DNA of 64,000 bases from assembly GCA_903842065.1 (NCBI GenBank), contig CAIMKZ010000074.1, forward strand, positions 1 to 64,000, given 5' to 3'. The notes beneath the pieces are model-generated. The model was not told the origin of the DNA. It saw only the letters and a list, made by a program, of their open reading frames with translations, and ran no database searches. The stretch comes from an uncultured Acidobacteriaceae bacterium. GTDB lineage: Bacteria > Acidobacteriota > Terriglobia > Terriglobales > Acidobacteriaceae. The translations under genes were made by a program, and so were the position numbers. Shown one piece after another: positions 20,607-28,725 of the stretch (within the stretch, counting starts at the first letter, position 1; every line of letters begins with the position of its first letter).

Positions 20607-21656
20607 CTAATAACCTAACGGCCTATACTCCCTCTCCCACTCCTCCGCACAGCGCTCCATCCCGAACTCCTCTAATATCCGTTGTCGCGCCACGATGCCC
20701 AGCGCCTCCCGATCCCCCGCACTCCTGTCCATCACCTCTAACATCGCTCGTGCCAGCTCTCGCATGTCCCCTGCTCCCACCAGAAACCCGCACTCGCCTC
20801 CCAGTTCCTGCACTCCACCCACATCGGTCGCCACAACGGGCTTGCCCATCGCCATCGCCTCAGCCACTGCCAGCGGCATCCCTTCCCAAGCTGAACTCAT
20901 CACAAACCCATCCGCCCCATCCATTAGTTCAGCCACGTCTCCGCGCATGCCCAGCCACCGAACGCCCTCAACTGAAGCCCCCTCGGCTCCAGCGATCCAC
21001 AGCTGAACTTCGGGCCGCTCCCTCTGCACTTGCTCAAATGCTGTCAGCAGCCCCGGATAGTTCTTCGCCGGCGCATCCCGTCCCACCGCCAGCCACACAA
21101 ACTCATCGCCGACCCCCATTCGGCCGCGCACCTCTATCCTGCGCGCTGAATCCGGAGCAAAACCATCCACCTCGATCCCGTTTCTCACCACGCCGCATCG
21201 ACTCACCGCGCTCAATGCCTCAAAACGCCGCGCAGCAGCCTCGCACACCGCCACCGTACGGCCGGCAAGCCCGTCTGTCAGCCGGTAAGCCAGCATCCGC
21301 ATCCGCCCGCCCTCGTATACGTTGTGAATCGTCGAGACTACCCGCACACCCGGCGTTACCGCGCCCACCAGCCGCGCCAGCATATTTGCCTGGAACCCGT
21401 GACTGTGGATCACATCCGGACCGAACCCGCGCAGCAGCCACATCGCCCTCGCTGCACCGGAGACCGCACTAGCCGGCCTCTGTTCCATGCCCAGATGCAC
21501 CACTTCCACCGGGCACTTCAGATCGCCTCCGTGCGGCCCTTTGAGGACCACTGCCAGCACCTGGTGTCCTCGGGCAGTCATCCGTTCAGCCAGCGCCATC
21601 GTCAGCCGCTCGGCCCCGCCCATCGCCAGCGAGTTCAATATGTATGCAATCTTCAA
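20607..21656 (-). CDS. Glycosyltransferase family 4
   Basis: A 349-residue GT-B retaining glycosyltransferase, probably transferring a sugar from a nucleotide donor to a glycan or lipid at the inner membrane. It shows the N-terminal acceptor domain (MKIAYILNSLAMGGAERL, with the GGAE loop) and the C-terminal donor domain with VGRDAPAKNYPGLLTAFEQ, the EGMPLAVAEAMAMGKPVVATDVGG motif that holds the E-x7-E donor-binding pair. HSHGFQANMLARL is typical of the acceptor side. The ATG start opens the Rossmann strand directly. It faces the TonB receptor gene across a terminator and stands alone, so its pathway cannot be assigned. Confidence 0.9.
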   Translation of the reverse strand: MKIAYILNSLAMGGAERLTMALAERMTARGHQVLAVVLKGPHGGDLKCPVEVVHLGMEQRPASAVSGAARAMWLLRGFGPDVIHSHGFQANMLARLVGAVTPGVRVVSTIHNVYEGGRMRMLAYRLTDGLAGRTVAVCEAAARRFEALSAVSRCGVVRNGIEVDGFAPDSARRIEVRGRMGVGDEFVWLAVGRDAPAKNYPGLLTAFEQVQRERPEVQLWIAGAEGASVEGVRWLGMRGDVAELMDGADGFVMSSAWEGMPLAVAEAMAMGKPVVATDVGGVQELGGECGFLVGAGDMRELARAMLEVMDRSAGDREALGIVARQRILEEFGMERCAEEWEREYRPLGY

Positions 21657-21746
21657 TTACAAACCCAGCTTCAAAAAAAATACATCTGCTAAAGAATCCT
21701 TACACCAAATACCGATTTGAGCGCTACAATGCCCAAAAGGAGTTCC

Positions 21747-22055
21747 ATGGCCGGCGATATCCAATTAACATGCAGCGACTGCGGACAGGACTTCGTCTTC
21801 ACCGCTGCCGATCAGGCGTTCTTCCAGGAACGCGGTTTCTCCACCCCTAAAAGATGCAAGCCATGCCGTTCGGCAAAGAAGAATGACCACGGTGGATCCG
21901 GCTATCGCCAGGGACCTGCACAGGGAACTCCTGTCATCTGTTCCGGCTGCGGCCAGCCCACCACGGTTCCCTTCGAACCGCGCGGCGACAAGCCCGTCTT
22001 CTGCCGTGACTGCTACGTAGCCCGCAAGGGTACTAGCGGCGGGCGCGGACGCTAA
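21747..22055 (+). CDS. Zinc-ribbon protein with CxxC-x17-CxxC motif
   Basis: A 102-residue small protein with two metal-binding modules. First: TCSDCGQDF ... RCKPCR (Cys pairs about 10-13 and 38-41). Second: CSGCG...FCRDC, with exactly 17 residues between the Cys pairs, the CxxC-x17-CxxC signature of a widespread bacterial zinc-ribbon family of unknown role. The linker and C-terminus are glycine- and arginine-rich (KGTSGGRGR), which suggests nucleic-acid contact. The ATG at 21747 has AGGAG five bases upstream, which favours it over an in-frame ATG 18 bases earlier. Single-gene unit followed by a hairpin. Function unknown. Confidence 0.85.
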   Translation: MAGDIQLTCSDCGQDFVFTAADQAFFQERGFSTPKRCKPCRSAKKNDHGGSGYRQGPAQGTPVICSGCGQPTTVPFEPRGDKPVFCRDCYVARKGTSGGRGR

Positions 22056-22084
22056 CAAGCCAGCCCCACATCACTCCCCGGGTT

Positions 22085-22123
22085 AGCCAGTTGGGGCGCT
22101 TCAGACTTGTGCCCCAACTGGCT
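22085..22123. terminator. Perfect 13-base inverted repeat between converging genes
   Basis: agccagttggggc at 22085-22097 and gccccaactggct at 22111-22123 pair fully with a 13-base loop. No U-run follows, so it may be a weak bidirectional terminator or another intergenic palindrome. Confidence 0.5.
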
Positions 22124-22143
22124 CCGGTATATTTGTGTCTATA

Positions 22144-23676
22144 TTACTTCTTCAATAGCCATTCATAGCGAGAGCGAAGCCCATCCGGTTCCGCGGTAAT
22201 CTTGCGATCCAGTTGCTCCACAAGCCCTGTCTTATCGAACCGCGGCCAATCTGCCAACCCCGCCCCATTGGGATCGCCGGTCTTGGCAAAGTTCGTCCAA
22301 TACTGCACGATCTCCTCGCTCAGCTTCCGGTCCTCGGGGCGCCACGCCGCTCCCGGCCTCGTATCCAGCGTCCCAAACACATACTCGATATCGTCGGAGT
22401 GAAACGCATACTCGCCTTTGTGGTACTGGCTCGGCGGCGAGGCCAGATCGAAGTGGTACCGGTAAACCGGCGCAGCCCCGGTCTTCACCTGCCCGTCCAC
22501 CCACGCCCACGTCCCTGCGGCGATAAAATTGTCGCTCTGGTAATCGATCGCGGAGCGCAGGGCCTCTTCATCCGTCGCGCCCGGATACGCATTTAGAAAC
22601 TCCCCTGCCCTATCGCCGAACTTATCGGCGGCGTACGCCTTCCACTTCTCCGCTGTCATCCCCTGCGACAATGCTGACTGCTCGTCGCGGTTCCATCCAG
22701 CCAGAAGCGGCACATGCGCCTGTTTACCTGCCGCATAGATCGCATCCAGCTTCTCGGGCAGAAAGCTGCCATCCGTCATCGGCCAGAATCCCGTCACGCC
22801 TTTCTTAGTCGCTGCAGCCAGCACCGCATCGGCAGGAATCTTGCGCAGATCCGCAAGACTTTCTCCCTGCGTCTTCGCCCACGCCCCGCCGCTGGTCACC
22901 GCCGCATCCAGGCTCTGCAACAACTGCGCGGCAATCCCGCCGCTCTCGCCGATCACGCCTGCAAACAGCCCCCGCGCCGAGGGCGCAGCCATCAGAGCGC
23001 ACATTGAGATTGATCCTGCGCTCTCGCCGAAGATCGTCACCCGGTCTGGATCGCCGCCGAAGTGCGCGATGTTCTCCTTCACCCAACGCAGCGCCGCTAC
23101 CTGGTCCATCAGCCCGTAGTTGCCCGCCGTGCCGCCACCTTCCTTCACCAGATCCGGCGTCGCCAGAAACCCAAACACTCCCAGCCGGTAGTTGATCGTC
23201 ACCAGAACCACGCCATGCTCGGGCAGCACCGCGCCCGTATGCCTCGGCTCCGATCCTGCACCCGTTGAGTAGCCGCCGCCGTGAATCCACACCATCACCG
23301 GCAGCTTCTTCTTCGGCCCGGCATCGGCCGGCGTAAACACGTTCGCAAACAGGCAGTCCTCGCTCGGACCCGCATCCTGAAAGACCATATCGTCGAAAAC
23401 ATGAGCCTGCATGCACCGCGAACCATACGCGGTCGCCTCACGCACGCCCTTCCACTTCGCCGGAGCAGCCGGAGCCTTCCACCGCAGCTCGCCCAACGGC
23501 GCGGCCGCATACGGCAGCCCCAGAAACACTCGCACTTTTCCGTTATCGATCGTCTTGCCGCGGACAACGCCCTCAGCCGTCTTAATTGTCAGTGAAGCGC
23601 CTGACGCGGCCGCCACCACAGCCAAACCCGCTGCCAGAACCACTACACTCCGAACCGCCAACCGCCCAATTCGCAT
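22144..23676 (-). CDS. Type-B carboxylesterase (secreted)
   Basis: A 510-residue alpha/beta hydrolase of the carboxylesterase type-B family, acting on esters of unknown nature. It carries a signal peptide (1-26), the EDCLFANVFTP signature, the oxyanion-hole GGGYSTGAG loop after VMVWIHG, and the nucleophile Ser219 in GESAGS; NYRLGVFGF and AALRWVKENIAHFGGDPDRVTIFGES are family hallmarks. The acid and His are expected in the GWNRDEQSAL and YAFHSDDIEYVFG regions (about 330 and 415). It is probably periplasmic. The neighbouring genes face it or diverge, so it seems to be transcribed alone. Confidence 0.92.
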   Translation of the reverse strand: MRIGRLAVRSVVVLAAGLAVVAAASGASLTIKTAEGVVRGKTIDNGKVRVFLGLPYAAAPLGELRWKAPAAPAKWKGVREATAYGSRCMQAHVFDDMVFQDAGPSEDCLFANVFTPADAGPKKKLPVMVWIHGGGYSTGAGSEPRHTGAVLPEHGVVLVTINYRLGVFGFLATPDLVKEGGGTAGNYGLMDQVAALRWVKENIAHFGGDPDRVTIFGESAGSISMCALMAAPSARGLFAGVIGESGGIAAQLLQSLDAAVTSGGAWAKTQGESLADLRKIPADAVLAAATKKGVTGFWPMTDGSFLPEKLDAIYAAGKQAHVPLLAGWNRDEQSALSQGMTAEKWKAYAADKFGDRAGEFLNAYPGATDEEALRSAIDYQSDNFIAAGTWAWVDGQVKTGAAPVYRYHFDLASPPSQYHKGEYAFHSDDIEYVFGTLDTRPGAAWRPEDRKLSEEIVQYWTNFAKTGDPNGAGLADWPRFDKTGLVEQLDRKITAEPDGLRSRYEWLLKK

Positions 23677-23890
23677 CTAAAATTCCTCCGGGGCACAGCA
23701 TAGCAGCCCGCCCGGCCTGCTCCCAGCTAAACTATCCCCCCGCCTTGCTCGTAAACTATAAGAGGTGGGCAATTCAAAGGAGTCGCATCACACACGGCCC
23801 CGGATGCTTCCGTCGGCCTCATGCCTTCTCCACGCGTTTGCCCTCAGGCGTCGCCAAACTTCCCCATAAACTCCCAGGAGGATCGAACCC

Positions 23891-24466
23891 TTGAAACGAT
23901 ATGCTCTCTCCCTGTCTCTTCTTGTCCTCGCAGTCTCGGCCGTCTCTGCTCAGACCGCAAGCTATGTCCCCGACAAGGCCCACAGCACCGTCGACTACAC
24001 CGTCGGCCACCTCACCGTCTCCAGCGAGAAGGGCCACTTCTCCAACGTAGCCGGCGCCATTCAGATCAACGACGCCGACATCTCCAAGTCCACCGTCAAC
24101 GTCACCATCGACACCACTACCATCGACTCAGGAAGCTCCGCTGAGAACGCTGTCCTCAAGGAACCCGCCTTCTTCAACATCGCCCAGTTCCCCTCTGCCG
24201 CCTTCAAGAGCACCGCGGTCACCCGCACCGCCACCGGCCTCTCCATCTCCGGCGATCTCACCCTGCGCGGAGTCACCAAACCCGTGGTCCTCGATGTAAC
24301 CGGCGCCGGCGGCCAGCCCATCGCAGCCAGCCAGAAGCTTCCCACTGCCTTCACTGCCACCACGACCGTCAAGCGCTCGGCCTTCGGCATCGGCAACGGC
24401 TATCCAAACTCGGTCATCGGAGACGACGTCAAGCTCACCATCAACATCGCCCTCGTCAAGCAATAG
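23891..24466 (+). CDS. YceI-family periplasmic lipocalin-like protein
   Basis: A 191-residue secreted protein of the YceI family, lipocalin-like barrels that bind isoprenoid chains such as polyprenols or quinone precursors. Signal peptide 1-20 (ending SAVSAQ), then the family opening YVPDKAHSTVDYTVGHLTVSSEKGHF, the LKEPAFFNIAQFP motif and the LTLRGVTKPVVLDV strand. The TTG at 23891 has AGGAGG nine bases upstream, so it is the likely start. It lies 71 bases before a three-haem cytochrome gene on the same strand; YceI proteins are often next to cytochrome genes, which fits a quinone-linked role. This link is an inference. Confidence 0.92.
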   Translation: MKRYALSLSLLVLAVSAVSAQTASYVPDKAHSTVDYTVGHLTVSSEKGHFSNVAGAIQINDADISKSTVNVTIDTTTIDSGSSAENAVLKEPAFFNIAQFPSAAFKSTAVTRTATGLSISGDLTLRGVTKPVVLDVTGAGGQPIAASQKLPTAFTATTTVKRSAFGIGNGYPNSVIGDDVKLTINIALVKQ

Positions 24467-24537
24467 CTCTGAAAGGCATGACAACCAGCATCCCGGCTCG
24501 ATCAAATTCTGTTCTGTTCTAACGCAAGAGGTCTTCG

Positions 24538-25353
24538 ATGAATCGCTTTCTTCTTTATCCTGGCGCCGTGCTCGCCGCGGCTCTCATCTGGGCAGCCTCG
24601 GCCGGCACCGTCTCGGCGGCCGACTCCCAACCCGCCCCCGATACCGTCGAGTTCTACAACCAGCGCATCGTCCCCATCCTTAAAAACAACTGCACCGAGT
24701 GCCACGACGCCAGCAAGATCAAGGGCGGACTGCGCATGGACACCTACGCCTTTCTGCGCATGGGCGGAGACGACGGCGACATCCTCACCCCCGGCGATCC
24801 CGATAACAGCCCCATGATTCAGGCCGTTCGCGCCACCGAGGGCGCCGACCTCGTTATGCCTCCCAAGTACACCCTCGCCCAGGCCGATATCGACACGCTC
24901 GTCGCCTGGGTTCGCGCCGGAGCGCACGGCCCCGGTGAAGATACGCAAATCCAGACCGCCTCTGCCACAACCCCGCCCGCTCCCCAGCGCACTGCCGCTC
25001 CGCCAACCAATCTCAAGGTTCTGCCCAAAGAACTCACTAACGCCCAGGTCCGCCAGATCATGGACGAGTGGTCAGACGCCCTTGGCGCAGACTGCAACAA
25101 CTGCCACGTCCAGGATCCCAGCAAAGTCTCTGCCTCCGGCAAGCCGCTCATGGACTACGTAAGCGACTCCAAGCAGGAGAAGACCATCACCCGCGTCATG
25201 GTCCGTATGGTAGAAAACGTCAACAAGAGCTATCTCGAAACGGTGCCCAACTCCGGCCTTCCCGTAAGCTGCGGAACCTGCCACCGCGGCCACCTCGGCC
25301 CGGAACCCTTCATCCCGCCAGTTCACACTACAACGCAATCCGCAGCAAACTAG
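24538..25353 (+). CDS. Three-haem c-type cytochrome fusing a PSCyt1-like and a reaction-centre-cytochrome-like module
   Basis: A 271-residue periplasmic cytochrome with signal peptide 1-28 and three CxxCH sites: CTECH 52-56, CNNCH 186-190, CGTCH 245-249. The N-terminal half (IVPILKNNCTECHDASKIKGGLRMD ... MPPKYTLAQADIDTLVAWVRAGA) is the Planctomycete-type cytochrome domain. The C-terminal half (NLKVLPKELTNAQVRQIMDEWSDALGADCNNCH ... SCGTCHRG) matches the cytochrome c subunit of photosynthetic reaction centres as found in non-phototrophic bacteria. A Pro/Thr-rich linker (about 140-157) joins them. The ATG is preceded by AAGAGG. It follows yceI on the same strand; a hairpin terminator lies downstream. 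Electron partners are unknown. Confidence 0.9.
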   Translation: MNRFLLYPGAVLAAALIWAASAGTVSAADSQPAPDTVEFYNQRIVPILKNNCTECHDASKIKGGLRMDTYAFLRMGGDDGDILTPGDPDNSPMIQAVRATEGADLVMPPKYTLAQADIDTLVAWVRAGAHGPGEDTQIQTASATTPPAPQRTAAPPTNLKVLPKELTNAQVRQIMDEWSDALGADCNNCHVQDPSKVSASGKPLMDYVSDSKQEKTITRVMVRMVENVNKSYLETVPNSGLPVSCGTCHRGHLGPEPFIPPVHTTTQSAAN

Positions 25354-25388
25354 CTCCCAGCCAGCCAACCAACGCACACACCCAGAAA

Positions 25389-25423
25389 GAACAGGGATCA
25401 GGCCAGCAGCCTGATCCCTGTTC
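25389..25423. terminator. 15-base stem hairpin between converging genes
   Basis: gaacagggatcaggc and its exact complement with a five-base loop, followed by TCTT. It serves the cytochrome gene and probably, in reverse, the hibernation-factor gene. Confidence 0.75.
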
Positions 25424-25446
25424 TCTTAGTCCCTCAGTCCCTGCCT

Positions 25447-26064
25447 CTAAGGTATCTCCACCAACTCCATCTTTCCGTCGCGCCTGCGATGCAGCACATA
25501 CTGCTCGCCGGCCACAGTCCTGAAGACAAACAGATCGCGATCCTGGAACTCGGCGTCCTTTACCGCCTCTTCGATCGTCATCGGGCGAAGCGCGATAGCC
25601 TGGCTGTTCCGTGCCACATGCGGCTCCACCACCTCAGGCTTGGCCGGGAAAGAGTGCACCGCAATCGATGCCCGCTTCCGGGTCGGTTTCTCCGGCTCTT
25701 CATCCGGATCGACCGCCCGCAGTTTGGGCCGCGCCACCGGAGGTGCCGTCATCACCTTCTCACCCTTTGGCAGCCGCTTGTTCGCCAGACGCTTGTCCCG
25801 GTGCCGCTGCACCTGGTTCTCTGCGTGAGTGAGCGCCTGCCTGAGCGCAATCTCGAGTGTCGCTCCCTTGCCCTTTGCAGCAAAGGACTGCAAACGGTCC
25901 TGAATTGTAAGCTCCACGATCTGCTCGCGGCGCTGCGTGCTGAAGACGAGATTCCCGTGCGCACTTTTGCCAAGCAGCCGGCCCAGCCGGTCCATGCCCT
26001 TCTGCCCCATCTCGTGCAATACCTTGGGAACCCTTACCTGTCTGGCGGTGAACTCCACTTCCAT
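25447..26064 (-). CDS. hpf: Ribosome hibernation promoting factor, long form
   Basis: Binds the 30S decoding region and pairs ribosomes into inactive 100S dimers in poor growth conditions. The 205-residue protein has the N-terminal S30AE/YfiA domain (MEVEFTARQVRVPKVLHEMGQK ... HAENQVQRHRDK, about 1-100), a basic Pro-rich linker, and the C-terminal dimerisation domain (RPMTIEEAVKDAEFQDRDLFVFRT ... VLHRRRDGKMELVEIP), so it is the long type. The N-terminal domain is somewhat divergent. The ATG at 26062-26064 has GGAGG six bases upstream, which rules out a longer frame without such a site. Confidence 0.88.
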   Translation of the reverse strand: MEVEFTARQVRVPKVLHEMGQKGMDRLGRLLGKSAHGNLVFSTQRREQIVELTIQDRLQSFAAKGKGATLEIALRQALTHAENQVQRHRDKRLANKRLPKGEKVMTAPPVARPKLRAVDPDEEPEKPTRKRASIAVHSFPAKPEVVEPHVARNSQAIALRPMTIEEAVKDAEFQDRDLFVFRTVAGEQYVLHRRRDGKMELVEIP

Positions 26065-26227
26065 GGTCAGCCTCCGCTCTACATATTTCCCGCCAGAGAC
26101 CCAACCACGATCTATGGCAGGTGGAGCACAGTATATGCCAATCCCCCAACCCTGCAAATCCCTCTATTGCTCAATGCAGCACCCAGGTCCAAAGGGGAAT
26201 CAAATCGGATATCCCAAAATAGCAAAT

Positions 26228-26255
26228 GGCGGGTAAGCCCAAAAGCTCACCCGCC
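26228..26255 (-). terminator. fabH: Hairpin downstream of fabH
   Basis: On the minus strand ggcgggtgagc and gcttacccgcc pair (one G-U), followed by ATTTGCTATTTT. It stands about 50 bases past the fabH stop in the 243-base gap to hpf; the rest of the gap shows nothing clear. Confidence 0.6.
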
Positions 26256-26307
26256 ACGAATCAAACTAGCACCGCGAACGCCGCTAGCAGCGCTAACTCC
26301 GCTGCCT

Positions 26308-27324
26308 TTAGATCTCCCACCGCAGCAGCACAGTTCCCACGCTGAAGCCCGCGCCAACCGCGGCCAACAGCACCAGGTCGCCCTTCTTCAGCCTGCCCTC
26401 TTCCACGGCCGTCTCAATCGCCAGAGGAATCGTGCCGCCTGAAGTGTTGCCGTACTTTTCAATGTTGATAATCACTCGATCAAGTGGCATCCCGAGCCTG
26501 TCCGCAGTCGCATGAATGATGCGAATGTTCGCCTGGTGGGGAATGAAGCAGCCCAGATCCGCGCCCGTAAGCCCGTTACGCGCCAACACGGCCGCTGAGG
26601 CCTCTGCCATCTTTCTTACCGCAAACCTGTAAACCGCCGGCCCGTCCTGGTGGATGAAGTGCATCTTCTTGTCGACCGTCTCGTGGCTGGCCGGATTCAG
26701 GCTTCCGCCGCCGGGCATATTCAGGCTCACGCCGCCCGCGCCGTCGATCTCGTTCACAAAGTCGATAAATCCGATCTCGCCCTCTTCGGCCCGCTCAATC
26801 AGCACCGCTCCGGCGCCGTCGCCAAAGAGCACGCACGTCGTGCGATCGGTGTAGTCCGTCATGCGCGTGTTGGCATCCGAGCCGCACACCAGAACCTTCT
26901 TGTGCGCTCCGCTCTCCACCAGCTTCACGCCGGCCTGAAGCGCAAACGTGAATCCCGCGCAGCCGCCAGAGACATCAAAGCCCCAGCAGCCCTTGGCGCC
27001 AATCTTGTGCTGCACCAGGCACGCCGTCGAGGGATACATCATGTCCGGCGTCACCGTTCCAACAATGATTGCCTCGAGCTCGCTGGCCTCGATACCGCGC
27101 ATGGCGAGACATTTTTTAGCCGCCTCGGTGCACATATCGCTTACGCCCTTGCCTTTGGCCAGAACGTGCCGCTCGCGGATGCCTGAGCGTTCAAAGATCC
27201 ACTCGTCTGTGGTGTCTACGATCTTCTCAAGGTCCTTGTTCGTCAAAACATCCGGTGGAACGTAGCCCCCAAACGCCGTAATTTTCGCGCGATAGCCCAC
27301 CACGGGCCGTACTGTCAGACTCAA
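26308..27324 (-). CDS. fabH: Beta-ketoacyl-ACP synthase III
   Basis: Condenses acetyl-CoA (or a branched starter) with malonyl-ACP to begin fatty-acid synthesis. The 338-residue protein has the thiolase fold with catalytic Cys122 in [13 protein letters not shown], the His in PHQANIRI and the Asn in YGNTSGGT, and the closing [16 protein letters not shown]. The start is a TTG at 27322-27324 with AAGGAG seven bases upstream; the next in-frame start would cut into the fold. It stands alone, next to the SRP RNA gene on the same strand, not in a fab cluster. Which starter unit it prefers cannot be read from sequence. Confidence 0.95.
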   Translation of the reverse strand: MSLTVRPVVGYRAKITAFGGYVPPDVLTNKDLEKIVDTTDEWIFERSGIRERHVLAKGKGVSDMCTEAAKKCLAMRGIEASELEAIIVGTVTPDMMYPSTACLVQHKIGAKGCWGFDVSGGCAGFTFALQAGVKLVESGAHKKVLVCGSDANTRMTDYTDRTTCVLFGDGAGAVLIERAEEGEIGFIDFVNEIDGAGGVSLNMPGGGSLNPASHETVDKKMHFIHQDGPAVYRFAVRKMAEASAAVLARNGLTGADLGCFIPHQANIRIIHATADRLGMPLDRVIINIEKYGNTSGGTIPLAIETAVEEGRLKKGDLVLLAAVGAGFSVGTVLLRWEI

Positions 27325-27370
27325 TTCGTATCTCCTTGCGGCAGGTAGCGCTCATCGAGCGGACCCAAAA

Positions 27371-27395
27371 CAAAACAAAAAAGCGCCCAAGGCGC
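27371..27395 (-). terminator. ffs: Terminator of the SRP RNA gene
   Basis: Minus strand gcgccttgggcgc followed by TTTTTTG TTTTG: a short GC stem with a U-run right after the RNA 3' end. Confidence 0.75.
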
Positions 27396-27399
27396 AAAA

Positions 27400-27496
27400 G
27401 CGCCGGGTAACCCACTGCGCCCGTACTAGCCCGTTACCGTTGCTTCCTTCCGGACCTGGCGGGGTTGGCGGGATTACGTCGCGTAGGACCCGGCAC
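27400..27496 (-). ncRNA. ffs: Signal recognition particle RNA (small bacterial type)
   Basis: About 97 bases. The diagnostic apical segment is present on the minus strand: aggtccggaaggaagcaacg, the conserved tetraloop (GGAA) and asymmetric internal loop that bind Ffh. The ends gtgccgggt and acccggcgc pair to close the hairpin. With Ffh this RNA targets membrane proteins to FtsY. A terminator follows directly. RNA genes of this kind can mark integration sites; an accessory block starts just beyond its 5' end. Confidence 0.93.
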
Positions 27497-27587
27497 TTTT
27501 CGATTCTAGCACTTCAGGGCGGCCTCAGTTCCGATTGAAAAACCCTCGTGCGCCCCGGATTCTTTGCCGCGCATTATAAACACTGAA

Positions 27588-27615
27588 TTGACAGCACCCC
27601 CCCCCGTGTTACTTT
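27588..27615 (+). promoter_or_regulatory. Candidate promoter with a C9 tract in the spacer
   Basis: A perfect -35 TTGACA at 27588-27593 and a -10-like TACTTT at 27610-27615 are separated by 16 bases, nine of which are an unbroken run of C (27597-27605). Gain of one C gives the optimal 17-base spacing. The promoter points to the tail-fibre-like gene at 27675. The -10 matches only three consensus bases, so the call is tentative. Confidence 0.45.
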
Positions 27616-27674
27616 GGACTAACTTTAGGGCCCAACAGTTTTCAAAGTAATCTACCTCGATCACAAGGGGGCTC

Positions 27675-28694
27675 ATGTTTCTTGCGAGGCTATACACATG
27701 CTACATTCTGGCCATTTGCTGTGTCGCGCTATCGGCCCAGTCTGCTTCCAATGTCACGACTACACTCAGTGGCGCACCCGGCGTCGTCCCGGTCTTTACC
27801 TCGGGAACCAACATCGAGTCCTCGGTCATCACCCAGTCTGGCGGTAACGTGGGGATGGGGACAACGAACCCCAAAGCGCTAATTGATACTGGGGCAATAT
27901 CGTCGATGAACACGCCTGGTGCTTTCTCCAATGCAATTCTGAACTTGTACAGTTCAACGGGCGTAGGCGACTACTCTCAAATCACTTATGGCTATCAACC
28001 CTCGCGTACCTATGGTGCTGCCTACTTAGGCTATGTTTCTGTAAACAGTAACAGTGGTGGGTTCGGTGATCTGGTCTTCGGCACAAGAAGCGTGTATACG
28101 GATACTCAGCCGAGCGAGCGGGTGAGGATAACAAACACCGGCAATGTGGGCATCGGCACCACGAGCCCGGGCGCGAAACTCGAAGTCAATGGAAATGTAA
28201 AGCTTACAAGCAGTAGCGGCGCATCGATTACATTCCCTGACAATACCGTTCAGAGTACCGCATGGACAGGAGCATTGGGCGGTGGCGACTACGCAGAATC
28301 AGTCGAACTGTCTGGAGATTTCACAAAGTATGAGCCTGGAGATGTACTTGAAATCGATAAATACAATCCAAGCCGCTTTATGAAATCGAATGAGCAATAC
28401 TCAACATTGGTGGCAGGTGTCTACTCAACCAAACCGGGCATCATGGGCCGCCGGCAGACTACATCCAAGAACGCTAATGAGGCTCCCATGGCTATCGTGG
28501 GAATTGTGCCTGTAAAAGTCAGTTCAGAAAATGGCGCTATCGAGCCTGGTGATCTTCTTGTTTCCTCGTCAATTCCCGGGGTCGCCATGAAGGGTACTGA
28601 CCGCTATCGGATGCTGGGCGCTGTGATTGGCAAAGCGATGGGAGCGCTCGACGCCGGCACAGGCATTATCGAGGCGCTTTTATCGCTGCAGTAG
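27675..28694 (+). CDS. Secreted surface protein with tail-fibre-like repeats
   Basis: A 339-residue exported protein (signal peptide about 1-24). Two copies of the phage/bacterial fibre motif occur: GGNVGMGTTNP (57-66) and TGNVGIGTTSPGAKLEVNG (156-173), short beta turns that link fibre segments. The C-terminal domain from about DYAES (205) through EPGDVLEID ... GVYSTKPGIMG ... MAIVGIVPVKV ... EPGDLLVSS recalls the self-cleaving or trimerising C-terminal domains of tail spikes (peptidase G2-like), a weak resemblance. The ATG has AAGGGGG five bases upstream. Base composition is lower in GC than neighbouring housekeeping genes. No phage structural genes are nearby, so it is probably a cell-surface fibre; function unknown. 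Confidence 0.65.
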   Translation: MFLARLYTCYILAICCVALSAQSASNVTTTLSGAPGVVPVFTSGTNIESSVITQSGGNVGMGTTNPKALIDTGAISSMNTPGAFSNAILNLYSSTGVGDYSQITYGYQPSRTYGAAYLGYVSVNSNSGGFGDLVFGTRSVYTDTQPSERVRITNTGNVGIGTTSPGAKLEVNGNVKLTSSSGASITFPDNTVQSTAWTGALGGGDYAESVELSGDFTKYEPGDVLEIDKYNPSRFMKSNEQYSTLVAGVYSTKPGIMGRRQTTSKNANEAPMAIVGIVPVKVSSENGAIEPGDLLVSSSIPGVAMKGTDRYRMLGAVIGKAMGALDAGTGIIEALLSLQ

Positions 28695-28725
28695 CCATGT
28701 CAAAGCAATCAGGATGAGGTGCGTC

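Noticed and set aside
24538-25353. Evidence for phototrophy from the reaction-centre-type cytochrome
   Set aside because: This cytochrome domain also occurs in non-phototrophs, and no reaction-centre or pigment genes are in the window.
27675-28694. Prophage remnant at the tail-fibre-like gene
   Set aside because: No capsid, terminase, integrase or lysis genes nearby, and the protein carries an export signal.
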